From the NCBI GenBank assembly GCA_963971225.1, contig OZ020267.1, forward strand, positions 49,423,993 to 49,487,992: a stretch of DNA of 64,000 bases. Direction: 5' to 3'. Shown here in pieces: positions 13,125 through 25,249 of the stretch. The notes under the pieces are model-generated. The model searched no databases, was not told the DNA's origin, and saw only the letters and a list, made by a program, of their open reading frames with translations. Numbering within the stretch: position 1 is the stretch's first letter; every line of letters starts with the position of its first letter. The stretch comes from Melieria omissa. Its lineage: Eukaryota > Arthropoda > Insecta > Diptera > Ulidiidae. Position numbers and translations under genes: made by a program.

Positions 13125-14042
13125 GGTAGATCGTTAATGGATTCAAACGAATTGTATTGAAAATCTTAGGGGTACTCATAGACCAATGACTGGTGGCGAT
13201 TGCGCAAGGTGAGTTCAGTTGGGAGATAGCTCCCGGCAGTTAGCTCGTAGTTAGATCGACGCATAAAGTTGTTATTATTGATGAGGTTATATATACCAAG
13301 TTTTCATAGGGGATGATAAAAATGAGCGTTTTTTAATAAAATTCGTAAACAGAGTTGGCATATTTATTGATTAAAACTGTCTAAAATCATCTACGGGTCC
13401 AGGGACCCGATGATATTATGAACCAAACAATACACCTTAACACTTGGTAAACCCGATGAAAAGTATGCGCAAACTTGGTATTGCAAATATGTTTTACTTC
13501 TATCGAGACACTGCACAGTGATTCGACTCCATACAACCGCGGGACAAAATTAGAAGGAGTGGTCCATTCCTCATAAAATTTGGCATACTAGTTAATCATG
13601 GGCTGCTGAATTGAAATCTCTAATTTTTTTCTTAAACTTTTGTAGTTTGGCAATGCCAGAGTCTTAAATTGTCAAATTTTGTCACTTTTGGAGAGCTATA
13701 GCACCAAGTGTGTTGGCTAGATTTTTCAGATTTTACATTTAATCGGTAACATCAACATTGACTATTGCAAAAGGTACCAGAAATTGTTTCAGGACCCTTT
13801 AGTTTTGCAATAAAAACGATAATAAATAATAGACGTATGTTTTGCTTTTTTGCAGTTTTCTCAATTTTTCATGCTGATTGCATACTTTTAGGCATGAAAA
13901 AAGAAATTTTGTCGAAAAATAGGTGTTTAGACCACTTTTCAAATTTAATTATTTACTGAGATCGGAAGATATCGGAAAATCTAATTACATTATCCGAAAA
14001 AGAAAGAATGCTTCTTAAAATAAAAAAAAAAATCCAGGAACA
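13125..14042. other. AT-rich non-coding DNA
   Basis: No gene or defined repeat seen. The short plus-strand frame at 13765-13959 lacks any motif. Confidence 0.45.
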
Positions 14043-14054
14043 TACTTTCACATA

Positions 14055-14391
14055 ATAATTTTAATTGACTGGCACGACAGCCCGCTTACGCGAGACTAAG
14101 GCCTAGCTTCCCGCAACCACCCGTGTTGTGCGTGTGAATTTGTACGCGGGTGAAAGGGACCTACAGTTTTATGCCGGTTCCGAACAGCAGGTTGGGAGCG
14201 CTTTCATAAGCAATTTTTACTCTCAGAGGTTTGCCATTTCCAGCTGAGAGGACAGCCACCGAAAGAGAAAACGAGTTTCCCGTTATTTTTTTAGGTGTTA
14301 CTACATGCAGTATTCGAACTTGCGTCGCTCTGCATTCGACTCGCTGGACCGCGTACTAACCAACTGAGCCACGGCGGCTGCTTTCTTTCTT
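14055..14391 (-). mobile_element. tRNA-derived SINE, copy 1
   Basis: Read on the minus strand, the element begins with a tRNA-like head. Box A is TGGCTCAGTTGG (about 14371-14360) and box B is AGTTCGAATACT (about 14320-14310); together they form an internal RNA polymerase III promoter. A roughly 240-bp unrelated body follows, and an AT-rich tail. A perfect 12-bp target-site duplication, TACTTTCACATA, flanks it at 14043-14054 and 14392-14403. About 13 bp of CTTT-repeat DNA separates the head from the duplication. Copy 2 at 17848-18172 shares the head, body and tail end. It encodes no protein and would have moved by borrowing LINE machinery. Confidence 0.93.
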
Positions 14392-14403
14392 TACTTTCAC
14401 ATA

Positions 14404-17400
14404 CTTTTTAGATATTTCCCTCTAAGTTTTGCCAATTTTCAGATTTTTAATTTGGAAAAATATTTTGATTTTAAAGTGATGTAAAAGCCTCAGCTTTGCA
14501 AATTTTTGAGATAACATTAAAAGCGAAAATGGCCACATCATTTCTTAATCTATATCAAAAGTTCCAGCAACTTCTTGGTAACCATGTAGTTTTACAATTT
14601 TTTTTTCCTCAATAGACTAAAAAACTAAAAAAGATGTGTTTACATTTTTTTGTGAAAAAAGTTTCAAATTTGAGCCGCTTTTGCACACACACTAATTAAT
14701 TTTTTGCACAGATTTTTTGGTGTTTTCTTAGTTGGAATTTTACCTTTCAAATGACATGAAAATCATTAAATTCTGAGACTATAAATTTTTGGAATTTTGT
14801 CTATGGAACGAATTACTGTGCGATGATTCAATATTTTCGATCTGCATTTTGTTGAGTCTTGTTGAGTGGGTGCTTTCATTTAATCTCTGAGTCCCTGTAC
14901 CTGAAATCAGTTTCGAATTCGCATGCACAACACTGATGGTGGCGAGAAGGTAAGCCTCCCAATCTCGCTACTGGGCATCATGATATTTTCGATAAAGGAA
15001 TGATATTAAATTACTTTTATTTTAATTTTTTGCTTTTCTTGCACAATCAAAAATGACATTGTGCGGTATTTTTAGAAAAATTTTACCGGCGGCGTTTTAT
15101 AACTAACTAGTGTAACTCTAGTCGAACATTATTAATTTCATTTAATTTTTTTTTTTTCAATTTCATTCGTCTTAAATATCTACAATCACACACAAATGTA
15201 TTTATTTATTTTTTTATTTATCCTCGTTTTTACATCACCCGCTTCGCCATGAATTGTCGTTCTTAAATAAAAAAAATTTCAAAGCTTGAATTGCTAGAGC
15301 CTGACAATGTGGCTACACCTCCGGCGTAATGTACATACATATGTAAGAATTTCCAATGGGAACCGAAAAAAATGTGCACTCCATTCCCGCGGGCATTAAA
15401 TTCCGGAGTATCTTTCACGTGCTCGAACACATGTGGCATTGTATGTATGTACGTACATACGAGTAATATAAATATGTAGGTATGGATGGGTGTTCAGAGC
15501 ACATTCTCTTTTCTATTTAATTTCCCCGTTTCAATACTTTGCAAGTCATTATTTCCTATGGATATTTCAGCAATAAGTGCATCATTTGTCATTTGTGCGT
15601 TACGTGATGATGTCGTGCTGTTCGGCGGCGAGGAGCGCGCCACTTTCCATGCTCGAACGCCAGCAGCAATTTCTGTAATTGACTCCAAGCTCTGCTTAAC
15701 TAAGCTTTGATTTGCTGCCGTGCCACGACTAACGCTACTGCGGCCGCTGTGCGCAGCTGCCGAATTCGTCGTTCTGTGCGTGTCATTGCTGCTGTTGTTG
15801 CTTAAATCCATTATCCTTCGAGTGCTTTTGACAGCGAAATACTTCATCATCGAGTGCTGATCCACACACCAGCGTACATCCCCCCGCACTCGCTGCGTTG
15901 CCAGTCGCCAGTCACTGACACGCGCACGCACACATCTTCGCATTGCTGCGCTGATCATCGCGTCGGCTCTGATGCTCCTGCTAGCACAGCCCGTCACTTC
16001 GCCTCCACCGTCGTCATTTTCATTCCCCCTTAACGTTGACTGATTGATGTCGGCGCTGGCCGTATTTTGCGTGCAGTGCCGGCAGGGCCACTGCGTGTGA
16101 GGCAGTGTGCGTTCCGCAGCGACCCGCTCTCGGCCAGTGTGATTGCATATCTGCGCATAAATATTTATAATTGGATGGGCCGCCGTAAATGACTGAAACG
16201 CCGCGCTTTCGTTTCGTATTTGCATTTCTGCATCTGAACACGACGTTCCACCATCGCATCTCTTTTGTTTTCCGTTTCCGCCTCTTTATTTTGATTGCCT
16301 GTTCTGCTTGTTCCACACTTCTTTCGAATTTTTCCGGCGCTGTGTTCATTAATAATGTTAAAACGCAATTCACCTTCCCCGAACAGCGCAGTGATTATTG
16401 GTGTTTGCGATTCTAGCACCCCTTGGCCATGATTAATTGAGCGAAATGCACCACTCACATTCACAATTCCTTCAACATGGACCCATTGTTCCCGGCAAAA
16501 CAATGCGAGTCGAATTTCGCACAGATCTGGTAGCGCGGAAAATGTGGAAATGCAAACAACTACGAATTGAGCACCAACCCAGCTTCTTCCATTTCCAAGG
16601 ATGTGGCGTGTGTATGACACATTATGAAACCCGCAAGCGCATTTGTTTAGCGAATATGAATTAAAAAATTTACAACCAACACCATTTGAGGATTCAAGCG
16701 GGGCACAATGATCAAACGTACATACCTACATATTCTATACATATGTATTTAAGTAGTTACGGAAATGACGTAACGAGTACTTAGAAACAAATAGAAAAAT
16801 TTACAATAAAAGAGAATTTACAATCAATGCGGCTCAGTGGTTGAGGCTGAGTAGACTATAAGTTGAAAGTTCAGAGAGAAGTTCGTTCTTAGTCCACCAA
16901 TAGCAATCTATGCTGGGAAAAAAAACTGGGAGGAGAGGGCAGCAAGGCAAAAGGATGCAGAAGGATGCTCGGCAAATGAACATTAGAAGGATATTCGGCA
17001 GAGATAAGGACAACATTCGCTTATCATTCACTGGTTGTACGTAGCAATCGACGCTTACTGAGTTAGGTTGCGCTAGATGGTGAAAACAGGGTCGTAACCA
17101 GAACTTGGTAATGGGGGGCGGGGGGTTCTAAAATCGTTTTCAGCAATTTTAGTTTTACGTGACTCTTGAAATAGGAAATTTTCTGGTGGCGCCACCTATA
17201 TATTACTTGATGCATTTAAAGTTGAAATTTTTGACGATTTTCAGTCAAAATTTCGTGATATTTTATTGACTAAAAGTGGTCACCCAAAATCTTAATTGAA
17301 ATTTTTTAAATTGGGTGAAGGCATCTCAATGACACAAATTCATTGCATTTTAACTGAACATTTGGCTATAGAAAAGTGTGCGCCCGGTTTGTTCTGCACA

Positions 17401-17834
17401 AGTTCACTAATAGTTTTCCTAGTGTGGCATGATAATATTAAATAATGATAGGCTATGAGGAGGGTTTAACACCTGAAACCCCCTTCCCTGGGATGTAGAC
17501 AGTCCTCATCTGGACTCTGCCAGTGTTTTAGCCGAGCAATCGGCCAGCTGCCTAACCCCGTCCATCAGTTAAATTAACATTGTGCTGTTTAAGAAATTTG
17601 GGATTTTTGAGTCAATATTTTTGAGAAATAACTGGTGAAAACGCAATTGCGTACTTTGTTCCAAGCATCGTTATTTAGTTAGGTGCTGGTCTACAACAAT
17701 AACATACACACATTCTTATCAGCAATAAATTATTGTTTTAGTTAGCAAATTTTTAGCTAAAGTTTTTCACTAAGATACTCTATTACATATAACGTACAAA
17801 TAATTATATATGTTGAATATATCTGTGGTGTAGA
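14404..17834. other. non-coding block; possible single exon inside
   Basis: Mostly AT-rich DNA without recognisable genes. The 15.5-16.6 kb part is GC-richer and has one open frame with coding-like composition (annotated separately at 15494-15811). At 16831-16880 a GGCTCAGTGGTTGAGG string resembles a tRNA box A, but no box B follows. Confidence 0.35.
15494..15811 (-). CDS. possible coding exon of unknown gene
   Basis: An open frame of 105 codons starting MDLSNNSSND at 15811 lies inside a longer open frame reaching back to 16225. I do not recognise the protein. The N-terminal half is rich in Ser, Asn and Thr (low complexity). The second half (SLVKQSLESITEIAAGVRAW, then TNDALIAEISIGNNDLQ) is more ordinary, soluble-looking sequence that could be amphipathic helix. 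There is no signal peptide or membrane segment. A weak donor (AAA followed by GTATTG) lies near 15542, so the true exon could end there and continue elsewhere. No partner exon, promoter or poly(A) signal was identified. It may be chance in a GC-richer block. Confidence 0.25.
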   Translation of the reverse strand: MDLSNNSSNDTHRTTNSAAAHSGRSSVSRGTAANQSLVKQSLESITEIAAGVRAWKVARSSPPNSTTSSRNAQMTNDALIAEISIGNNDLQSIETGKLNRKENVL

Positions 17835-17847
17835 ACTGGATTTTTCA

Positions 17848-18172
17848 TATAATAATTAATAATTGACTGGCACGACAGCCCGCTTACGCGAGACTAAAGC
17901 CTAGTTTCCCGCAACCACCCGTGTTGTGCGTGTGAATTTGTACGTGGGTGGAAAGGACCTACAGTTTTATGCCGGTTCCGAACGGCAGGTTGGGAGCGCT
18001 TTCATAAGCAATTTTTACTCTCAGAGGTTTGCCATTTCCAGCTGAGAGGACAGCCACCGAAAGTGAAAACGAGTTTCCCGTTATTTTTTTTGGTGTTATT
18101 ACAGGCAGTATTGAACCGGAGGTTGCTGCCTTTGACTCACGGTCCAACGCACTAACCAACTGAGCCACAGCG
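17848..18172 (-). mobile_element. tRNA-derived SINE, copy 2
   Basis: Second copy of the SINE at 14055-14391, in the same orientation. The head on the minus strand has box A TGGCTCAGTTGG and box B CCGGTTCAATACTG. A perfect 13-bp target duplication, ACTGGATTTTTCA, lies at 17835-17847 and 18173-18185 and abuts the head directly. The open frame that runs through it on the minus strand is not a protein gene. Confidence 0.93.
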
Positions 18173-18264
18173 ACTGGATTTTTCAAAACTCATGAAAAAT
18201 CCCAATGCAAAAACTCGATTCTTTTTTTTATGTCCACTTAAGCCACTCTTCCATATGACCACAG

Positions 18265-18889
18265 ATATCGCACACGCACTACAAAAGTGACACAACTCAA
18301 AATTTTTCATTTTCGGGTTTATGTGTTAATACTGTACACAATGCATCAATCTACCAATCAGCAAAAACTCAATATATTTTAATGTTGTTAACTGTTGCAA
18401 AAATACAGTTAGGTGAGTTTGATGCTATTTGATCGCTGCAGCTCAATGCAAAAGTGTCCTAACTCGAATTGTGTCACTTTTGATGAAATAAATCTTTGTT
18501 GAAGTTAATTTTAAGCAAAATTCTGACAACTTTTGTATATATTTTTAATTATTAAAATTAATTATGAATTTTCAAAATTTTCTTTCAACTTTTTAACTAT
18601 CATTTATAATTAGTAAATTCAGAAAAAGTGGCATAACTTGAAATAGTTCCGTAATTATTGAATTAAAATATCATCAAAACAGTCGCAACTCAAAAATTTG
18701 GATTTTTTAGCGTAAAATAAAAACAAAATTCTTGCAATTTATCATAAAGCATAATCTGTAAGGATTTTCTACTGAACGGTGTATTCGTTATTTAAAAAAA
18801 ATGTTGATTTAGCTCCAAAACAGTTTTTTGCGTTTCCTGAAAAATCAAAAATTTTGAGTTGTGTCACTTTTGTTGTGCGTGTGCGATAT
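18265..18889 (+). mobile_element. TA-flanked MITE, family X copy 2
   Basis: Same family as 5455-6072, with near-identical ends and TA flanks. Like copy 1 it lacks the extra TCTCTTCATTTCAGAA-type segment found in copies 3 and 4. Confidence 0.9.
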
Positions 18890-18934
18890 GTTTCTAAAGT
18901 ATATGTTTTTGTGAACGTCCGCGAGTACTTCGTT

Positions 18935-19462
18935 TTAACCCTTTCCTTCCCATGGTAGCCATATGGCTACCAAATTCAAATTTGGAATTTCGATGTATAA
19001 TTTTCGATTTTTCTCCATTCTATGAATTGTATCGCTTAAAAGAAACATTGTTCTGAGATTTTTCAGCAAAATATGTAGTTTGTTTTTATGGGAACATTGG
19101 AAATTGTTAACATTTTTGCAACGGTTCCCGCTCGACAGGGCAGCAGAATTAAATGGCAAAAATTTAATATTGCTGTATGTTTAACAAAGGACACCAAATA
19201 ACTCTAAAATTCTAACAAATAACTCAAAAAACTTGTAAATAAGGGACATTTTGTTTTCATATAAAATATGTTTTAATTTTGCTTCATAAAAGCCCAGTGT
19301 AGTCTAGTGTAGTATGGCTACCTCCTCCTCGCACCCCCCACTGGAAAGTCGAAACCATTTTAAATATGATGCAAAATACTTTTAAATAGTTCTCTCGCTT
19401 CAAATAACCAACTTCCAATTTGTTTCTATGGCTTTTTCATAATTCGGGAAGGAAAGGGTTAA
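18935..19462. mobile_element. piggyBac-like MITE with TTAA flanks (P1)
   Basis: TTAA at 18935-18938 and 19459-19462 bounds a 13-bp perfect inverted repeat, CCCTTTCCTTCCC. Just inside the left end is the palindrome GGTAGCCATATGGCTACC. TTAA duplications and CCC...GGG termini are the piggyBac superfamily pattern. The 520-bp interior has no recognisable transposase; the short minus-strand frame at 18935-19159 includes the TIR and is not a gene. Confidence 0.78.
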
Positions 19463-22400
19463 ACAAAGTTTTGTCGTTTTTCAAACTCCAAGAAATATCT
19501 TAATGCGATGACAAAAATATTGTTGTAATAAAATATGTTCTCACATTTTGCTGATATTTCAATGAACATAAATGTACTACATCTGTATACACCAATTAAA
19601 TTTAACCGTTCAAAGTGCTCATTCGTTGCAATTGCCAAGTCAACGGTGAATTAAAGCCACTCCGCTTCCAATGCCAAATTAAACAATTAGAGATTACTCA
19701 GCGAATTTCTGCTTCACTGCAGGGCGCTCACAAGCGTATGCGAATCTATACTATTGTATAAAAACCAATGTGACGTTGCTTTTTTGAGCCACAATCAGGC
19801 AAAAACCACTGAACCGATTTAGATGAAATAAGTACCAAACGATTTTGTCTGTGTGGCAATAGTACGCATTCTATATAACATTGTCCACGCCCACCTTTAA
19901 CGTGCACTAGAATAACAAAACTCAACTATGGCATACTTTTATTTGGCAATGTGGATATTAAACGATTTAACGTGTCATTGCGGCAAACATAGGTTATATT
20001 ATAATCGGCCACGCCCACTTTCCGTGCCCACTAAACTAACAAAACGAAGCTACGGCACATGTCTGTAAATCAATAATAATATCAAACATAGATTATTAAA
20101 TGTTGGCCACGCCTACCTGACGCGCATCCCTTCTACGGCCACCGCAGTGACAGAAATCAGCTACGATATACTTTTATAAAACGATATGGGTATTAAACGA
20201 TTTCAATAGGGTAGCATAAGCTTTACGGCATTACTCACGATTTTGTGTTTAATTAAAGCAACCATAGGCCACGCCCACTTTCGCTGGCCACGTCAGTTGC
20301 CTGACACTATAGAAACTGAAATTGGCTTCGTCGTATTTAAAAATGAGGTTGATCATACCCTGCTGTCACTGTACGAGTACGTATGCTTGAACCAGTCTTC
20401 TTGAAATTTCGACAACATCTTATAGTTTTTAGAAAATGGGCCATATTTAGCAAAAAGGGCGCCACACATAACAGAAATTGTTACCATGGGCATATCTTTC
20501 AAAGTGTAGGTCGCACAGCTTGATCGGTAGTTAGTCGTGTCTTTCTAACAGGAAAATTTTACAGGCGTTGGACAAGTCACCGGCATTGAAACATTGCACA
20601 GTAAAGCTCAATTATTTAGGGCCTTTATACTTATTGAATTATCAGACATTTTAAAAAATTAATTACGAAGTCACCGTGAGCAAAGCCGCGGGAGACAACT
20701 AGGAGCAAATAAGTACGAAACAGTACTTACACAGCGCGCAACATAATCAATGAACAATCGTCCAATAAAACGCATAAAACTCGGTTGAGAGGAAACCACT
20801 TCCTTCGACTTTTTACAACCCAGCAAGAGCAAGCAAAATTATTTTATGCTTCCGCACTTACTCTGCCATTTCTTCTTCCGTTGGATGATCTGCAAATCGT
20901 TCGTTGCTTTTATGGAGTCGTAAATTTGACAAAAGTGTCGTAAATTAATTGGAACTAGAAATGTTGGATGGCAGTACCATAGTCCCATAAAATCGAACAC
21001 GCTAAAAGCGCAGCATTCAAATTGATTCATCCACCCCTTCTTTTGCCCACACCGTCGCCGCAAATTCTTTCGCAATTAAAGCAGTTCCAGGGAAGCGACG
21101 TAAATGAAAACTCTGCTGCAGTATCAACCGAACAACCAATCGCTTGTTGATTTTCTTGTGATCCCGTTTTCGCTACTAATTTAGCTCTTCAGCGCACTCA
21201 TTCTGTCCACTTTTAAAATTAATCACAGAATTTCATTAAATTTGCTGCCGCTCCCCAACAAACTCAAACATGCAGCATATTTAAGCTCCGACAACTTATC
21301 ATCATGCAAAGTTAATGAACAGTAATTGAATTAAAAGAAGCCAAAAACAAAGCGAAACTTCACACCCGACTGGCCAGAACGAGACAATGCGGTTTGCAAG
21401 TTAATTCCATTTTATACGTGACAATTTAATCCGAGCGCTTAGCATCCGAACGGAGCGGCAAAGTAAAAACCGCCCAATCAAGCCACATTCACCAATTCGA
21501 CGAACCGCCGAACAACTCGCCTACCCACCAAACAAGCAGTCAACCCACCAAGCACCCGCACGACCTACAAAAATAACCCGTTCACCCACACACACGTCCT
21601 GCGACCAAAGCAACTATTTTTGAACTTCCTGCCACGCTGGCGCTTCTCTGCCACAGTGTCACATCGCCGCTCTGCTCCGCTTCCCATTGCCGCGTGCTCA
21701 CTTTCTCCTTAGTGGCCCTCCCTGTCCGGCCCTCGTCGCGTGCTTACTTTCTGCATTTCTTCCTCCGAACAATGGCAGTTGCCGAGCCCAAACTAAACCA
21801 CTGAACCGCAATAAATAGAACGAGTAGGAGCACAGGAAGCCAGACAGTACGCGGTGGCACGCAGCGCCACCGAGCATCAGCGAACTCTTCTCACAGCTTC
21901 CGACCACCGAACGAAGAAAACAGCAAAGCACACAAAAAAGCCAATCAACAACAAAAAACCGAGTGGAAATTGAAAGCAAGCCCCGATTGAATCTTCGAGC
22001 GCTTTAATTTTAGTACTCACCAACAGTCCCATTGACTTACTACAACCGGAAGGAGACGGCAACCGAGCGACCGACTGCTGTGACTTTAAATTATTTCATT
22101 TTCGTCACGCCACCGGCGCCGCCCGTTTGTGGAGCGCTGCATTTTATCGATGTGTGTGCATTAAAGTGTGTGCACGAATTAACCCCATCAGAATAAATAG
22201 ATTACGAACTCTCTGCGCAGCACAAACACACATGCGGGCAATCAAGCACACACATCGCCACACGTGAACGCGCCCTGTGCGAAAATGTTAATACTCAAGC
22301 GGAAGAGATCGCATGTGGAGTCGTGTGAAGAATTCTTCAATCCAAGGTTGGAGTTTTGTCGACCAACGAACTGACTCTCCAACCAACTCTGTTGACTCTA

Positions 22401-22779
22401 TAAAGTCAAAGGAACTATTACGGTCCAAAACACTTCCAGTAAATGCTTAAGGACTGTGGTAACACTTCGAAATTTTTGTGCATCTTAGGTTGAAATGTGA
22501 AATGACCCGAGTATATTAAACAAAAAATCAGACATGAGAGTTGTCCACTAAACCAACACGGGTCTGTTGGAATTTTTCCCACTATTACTAAATACACTAA
22601 CATTATTTAGCTAAAAATTGCACTATTTACTAAATTTACTGCACTTCAGTCCAGACCTAGAAGATCTGCACTTTTATAGTACACTATAATCTTCATTACC
22701 AGACGCCCATACCTGTAAAATGCGTTGATGCCGTAATTGAAATCCTATACTTCACTACTATAACAAATTTGTAGATCAT
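19463..22779. other. non-coding block with a degenerate dispersed repeat
   Basis: The 19.8-20.3 kb part carries four spaced CCACGCCC/T motifs, each followed by similar sequence (see the repeat entry). The 20.7-22.3 kb part is GC-richer and unique-looking, with many short overlapping frames on both strands but no domain or splice model. Nothing else could be assigned. Confidence 0.35.
19885..20340. repeat. degenerate tandem repeat with CCACGCCCAC core
   Basis: The motif CCACGCC[C/T]AC recurs at 19885, 20009, 20107 and 20269, with related downstream text such as CTAACAAAACGAAGCTACGG and ATTAAACGATTT. Spacing is about 100-160 bp. It resembles the decayed body of a dispersed repeat; its class is unknown. 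Confidence 0.5.
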
Positions 22780-22780
22780 A

Positions 22781-23447
22781 ACAGTCGGGCTGAAAAGTTC
22801 GTATCGTTTTATAGAGTTGGCATCGAGGGCGATACACCGATTATAGCGATCTTCCAACTTTTCAATACCATTTTTGAACATTGCTCTGAATCATCGACAC
22901 GTTCTTGTTTTTGGTCGATTGTGAGCTCGCGCGGCACCCACTTTGCACATAACTTCCGCATACCCAAATATTCATGAACGATATGTCCAACACGTTCCTT
23001 TGATATCTTTAGAGTGTCAGCTTGTATAGCTCAACCTCAATTTACGATCTTCCAAAATCATTTTGTGGCCTCTTTTGGACGTCCACTGCGTTCATCGTCT
23101 TCGGTGCTCATATGGCCTGTACGGAATTTAGCAAACCACTTACGAATGGTTGCTTCGCCCGGCGCAGAGTCCGGATAACACTCATCAAGCCACTTATTGG
23201 TATCAGCAGCACTTTTTTTCATAAAAAAATAGTGTTTCATTTAAACACAAAAATTCCTTTTTATCCATTTTTTTCAAAATAACAAAACTTGCTTCACTCA
23301 AAATGCTGTATCTCACAAACTAATAATCAGACAGCTGTCAAATTTATACACGTTTCTTTTGAAGGTTGGCACTACCTAAAAATGATACGGATTTTATTCC
23401 AGTGGCGCCATCTCATAGAAACGATACGAACTTTTCAGCTCAACTGT
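22781..23447 (-). mobile_element. short deleted mariner (copy E), irritans-like
   Basis: Inverted repeats ACAGTCGGGCTGAAAAGTTC (left) and their near-complement (right, ending at 23447) are flanked by TA at 22779-22780 and 23448-23449. On the minus strand an N-terminal transposase fragment starts at 23240 (MKHYFFMKKSAADTNKWLDE, then SAPGEATIRKWFAKF and DDERSGRPKEA). It continues in a shifted frame through KERVGHIVHEYLGMRKLCAK and VPRELTIDQKQERVDDSEQC. It is then joined directly to the C-terminal KNGIEKLEDRYNRCIALD. The whole catalytic core is deleted, so it is non-autonomous. Confidence 0.9.
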
Positions 23448-23449
23448 TA

Positions 23450-23940
23450 TTTCAGCTTATGTGTTGCTCTACGCAAACAATGGAACGAAGCATCCTTTTT
23501 CCTACTGGGGATTCGTTCTTCCCTTTATGTGTGTCCTTAGAGGCAAACGATGCGAAGCAGACGGCTTGGCGCACTGGCGTATTATGAGTGCGAAACTGTC
23601 TCCCAATATAGGAGCGCAAAATGAAATTGAAAAAAAAAAACGCTCACACGGTCGTTTCTAATATGAAGTATGCACTTAGTGCTTTAGCTTAATGCTAAAC
23701 ATTCGAATGAAGTCATCAGTGTTGCCAACGTCAATTACTACGGGTAAAATCAAAATGGTCCAATTTTCAAATTAAACAAGTGAAGAGATTATTTTACAAG
23801 TCAATGGATCGATGATGATTCAATCCAATTGAGAACTGAAGTGCGCATGGACAGTTTTATCAGTTCAAGTTATAGCATTCCATGCGTCTATTGTATATGC
23901 AATGCTCAGCAGCTACGGGAACTTGCAAGTCTAGCGCTTT
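23450..23940. other. non-coding DNA between mariner E and a LINE remnant
   Basis: No feature supported; the short plus-strand frames overlap the mariner right end and nearby AT-rich DNA. Confidence 0.4.
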
Positions 23941-23944
23941 TAAA

Positions 23945-25187
23945 TGTGTTAAGTCACGATGACTTAACTTCTTGACAACCTTCTTGATGAAGGAGACCTC
24001 CTCGACCTCCTCATGATAGTGGGTAGATCAGAAAACTCTGCTCGCTGCGCTAATCGATGCATCGTCCATACGGGAGACATGACCAAGCCAACATAGCCGT
24101 TGGATATTAATTCGCTGTGCTAGGTCCATGTCTTTAACAGCTCATACAGCTCGTTGTTTATTCCTATGCGATACGATAGTCGCCAATACGCTTTGTGAAG
24201 TACCTTCCCCTTGAACACCCCAAGGGCTTTTTCGTTTCGCGTCAATGTCCATGCTTTTGCGCCATAAAGGAGCACGGGCCGAATAAGCGTGCTATTGAGT
24301 TTTGTCGATCGAGAGATGTCTCTGCTACTCAATTGAAAACCGTAGTAGCCTCTATTGGCAAGAGTAATCCTTCGCTGTATCTCCAAGCTCGTAGGACCTT
24401 TTACGCAATGAGAAGTAGGCTGATTCCCCTGTAGTTGGGGCATATTGTTGGGTCGCATTTATTCAACACTAAGGTTTCAATCAATGGGCATACGTTCCTC
24501 TTCGTACCCAATCGGATCCCCACCGCCGGCCTAGAACAATTCTGCACGAAGCCTGTCCGGCCCTGCAGCTTTATTGGATAGCGACTCTGACCTTATCATA
24601 GCTAGGCGATGGCACATCCACAACGTCGTCATCAATTGGTGCCGTCTGGACATCTTCACCACGGCAGTACCTCACCCTGCGCATCTGTAAGCAGATACTC
24701 GTTTTCATCTCTGCAGGAAAACACCCCGGCTCAAAAAATGTCAGACGCTTGACTTTTTTCGAAACATTTTCGGGCATCGTTCCTTTTCCCGCACTCTTCA
24801 ATTTCCGCCGCTCGTATCTTGTTTGCTCCTGTTTCTTGCGTCTAAAAAGACACCTATCTTTTTTCCTTTCCTCCCGTACGACTCGCATAGTAGGCGACTG
24901 CAGAGTCTTCTTGTAGGCAGCATTCTTAGCCACAGTGTTCGCGCCACACTCATCATCGTACCATTGATTCTGTTGGTCGTGGGCGTCGAAAACCAAGGAC
25001 ATTTTCCGCGGCGGCGCGCATAGAGTGGGATACATATGTGCCCACAATCCGTCGATGTCATCAGGTGGAGAGGAGGAGCGACCGAGCTGGTTGGAGAATT
25101 GAGCGAAGAAGGCTTCGGCTATTCCTTGTGATCGCAACAAGGTAATGGTCCCAGTCGATGTTCGTCCCTCGGAACGTGCGCACATCT
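23945..25187 (-). pseudogene. non-LTR retrotransposon (LINE) remnant with deleted RT core
   Basis: Decayed LINE ORF2 on the minus strand. The segment 25185-24571 matches the linker between endonuclease and reverse transcriptase (QNQWYDDECG, AAYKKTLQS, RRKKQEQTRYERRK, VKKVKRLTFF-like, then the IDDDVVDVPSPSYDKVRVAIQ region). A frame-broken AAGPDRLRAELF and PNNMPQLQGNQ follow, corresponding to the first RT blocks. At 24458-24120 the text jumps to the post-RT region (SLEIQRRITLANRGYYGFQL, RPVLLYGAKAWTLTRNEKAL) and then an RLCWLGHVSRM-like tail. The central RT with the catalytic YxDD is missing, so an internal deletion has removed it. Stops and frameshifts are scattered. Related tails occur at 49005-49160 and 60020-60240. 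I cannot assign the clade with certainty. Confidence 0.85.
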
Positions 25188-25249
25188 AGAATGCTAGAAG
25201 CATACCTTCCATCAATCCCAATGTGATGATATCTGGTTGCGGGTGGATT

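Noticed and set aside
16831..16880. tRNA-like GGCTCAGTGGTTGAGG
   Set aside because: Box A-like only; no box B at the expected distance.
17959..18186. 75-codon minus-strand frame
   Set aside because: Lies within SINE copy 2 including its tRNA-like head.
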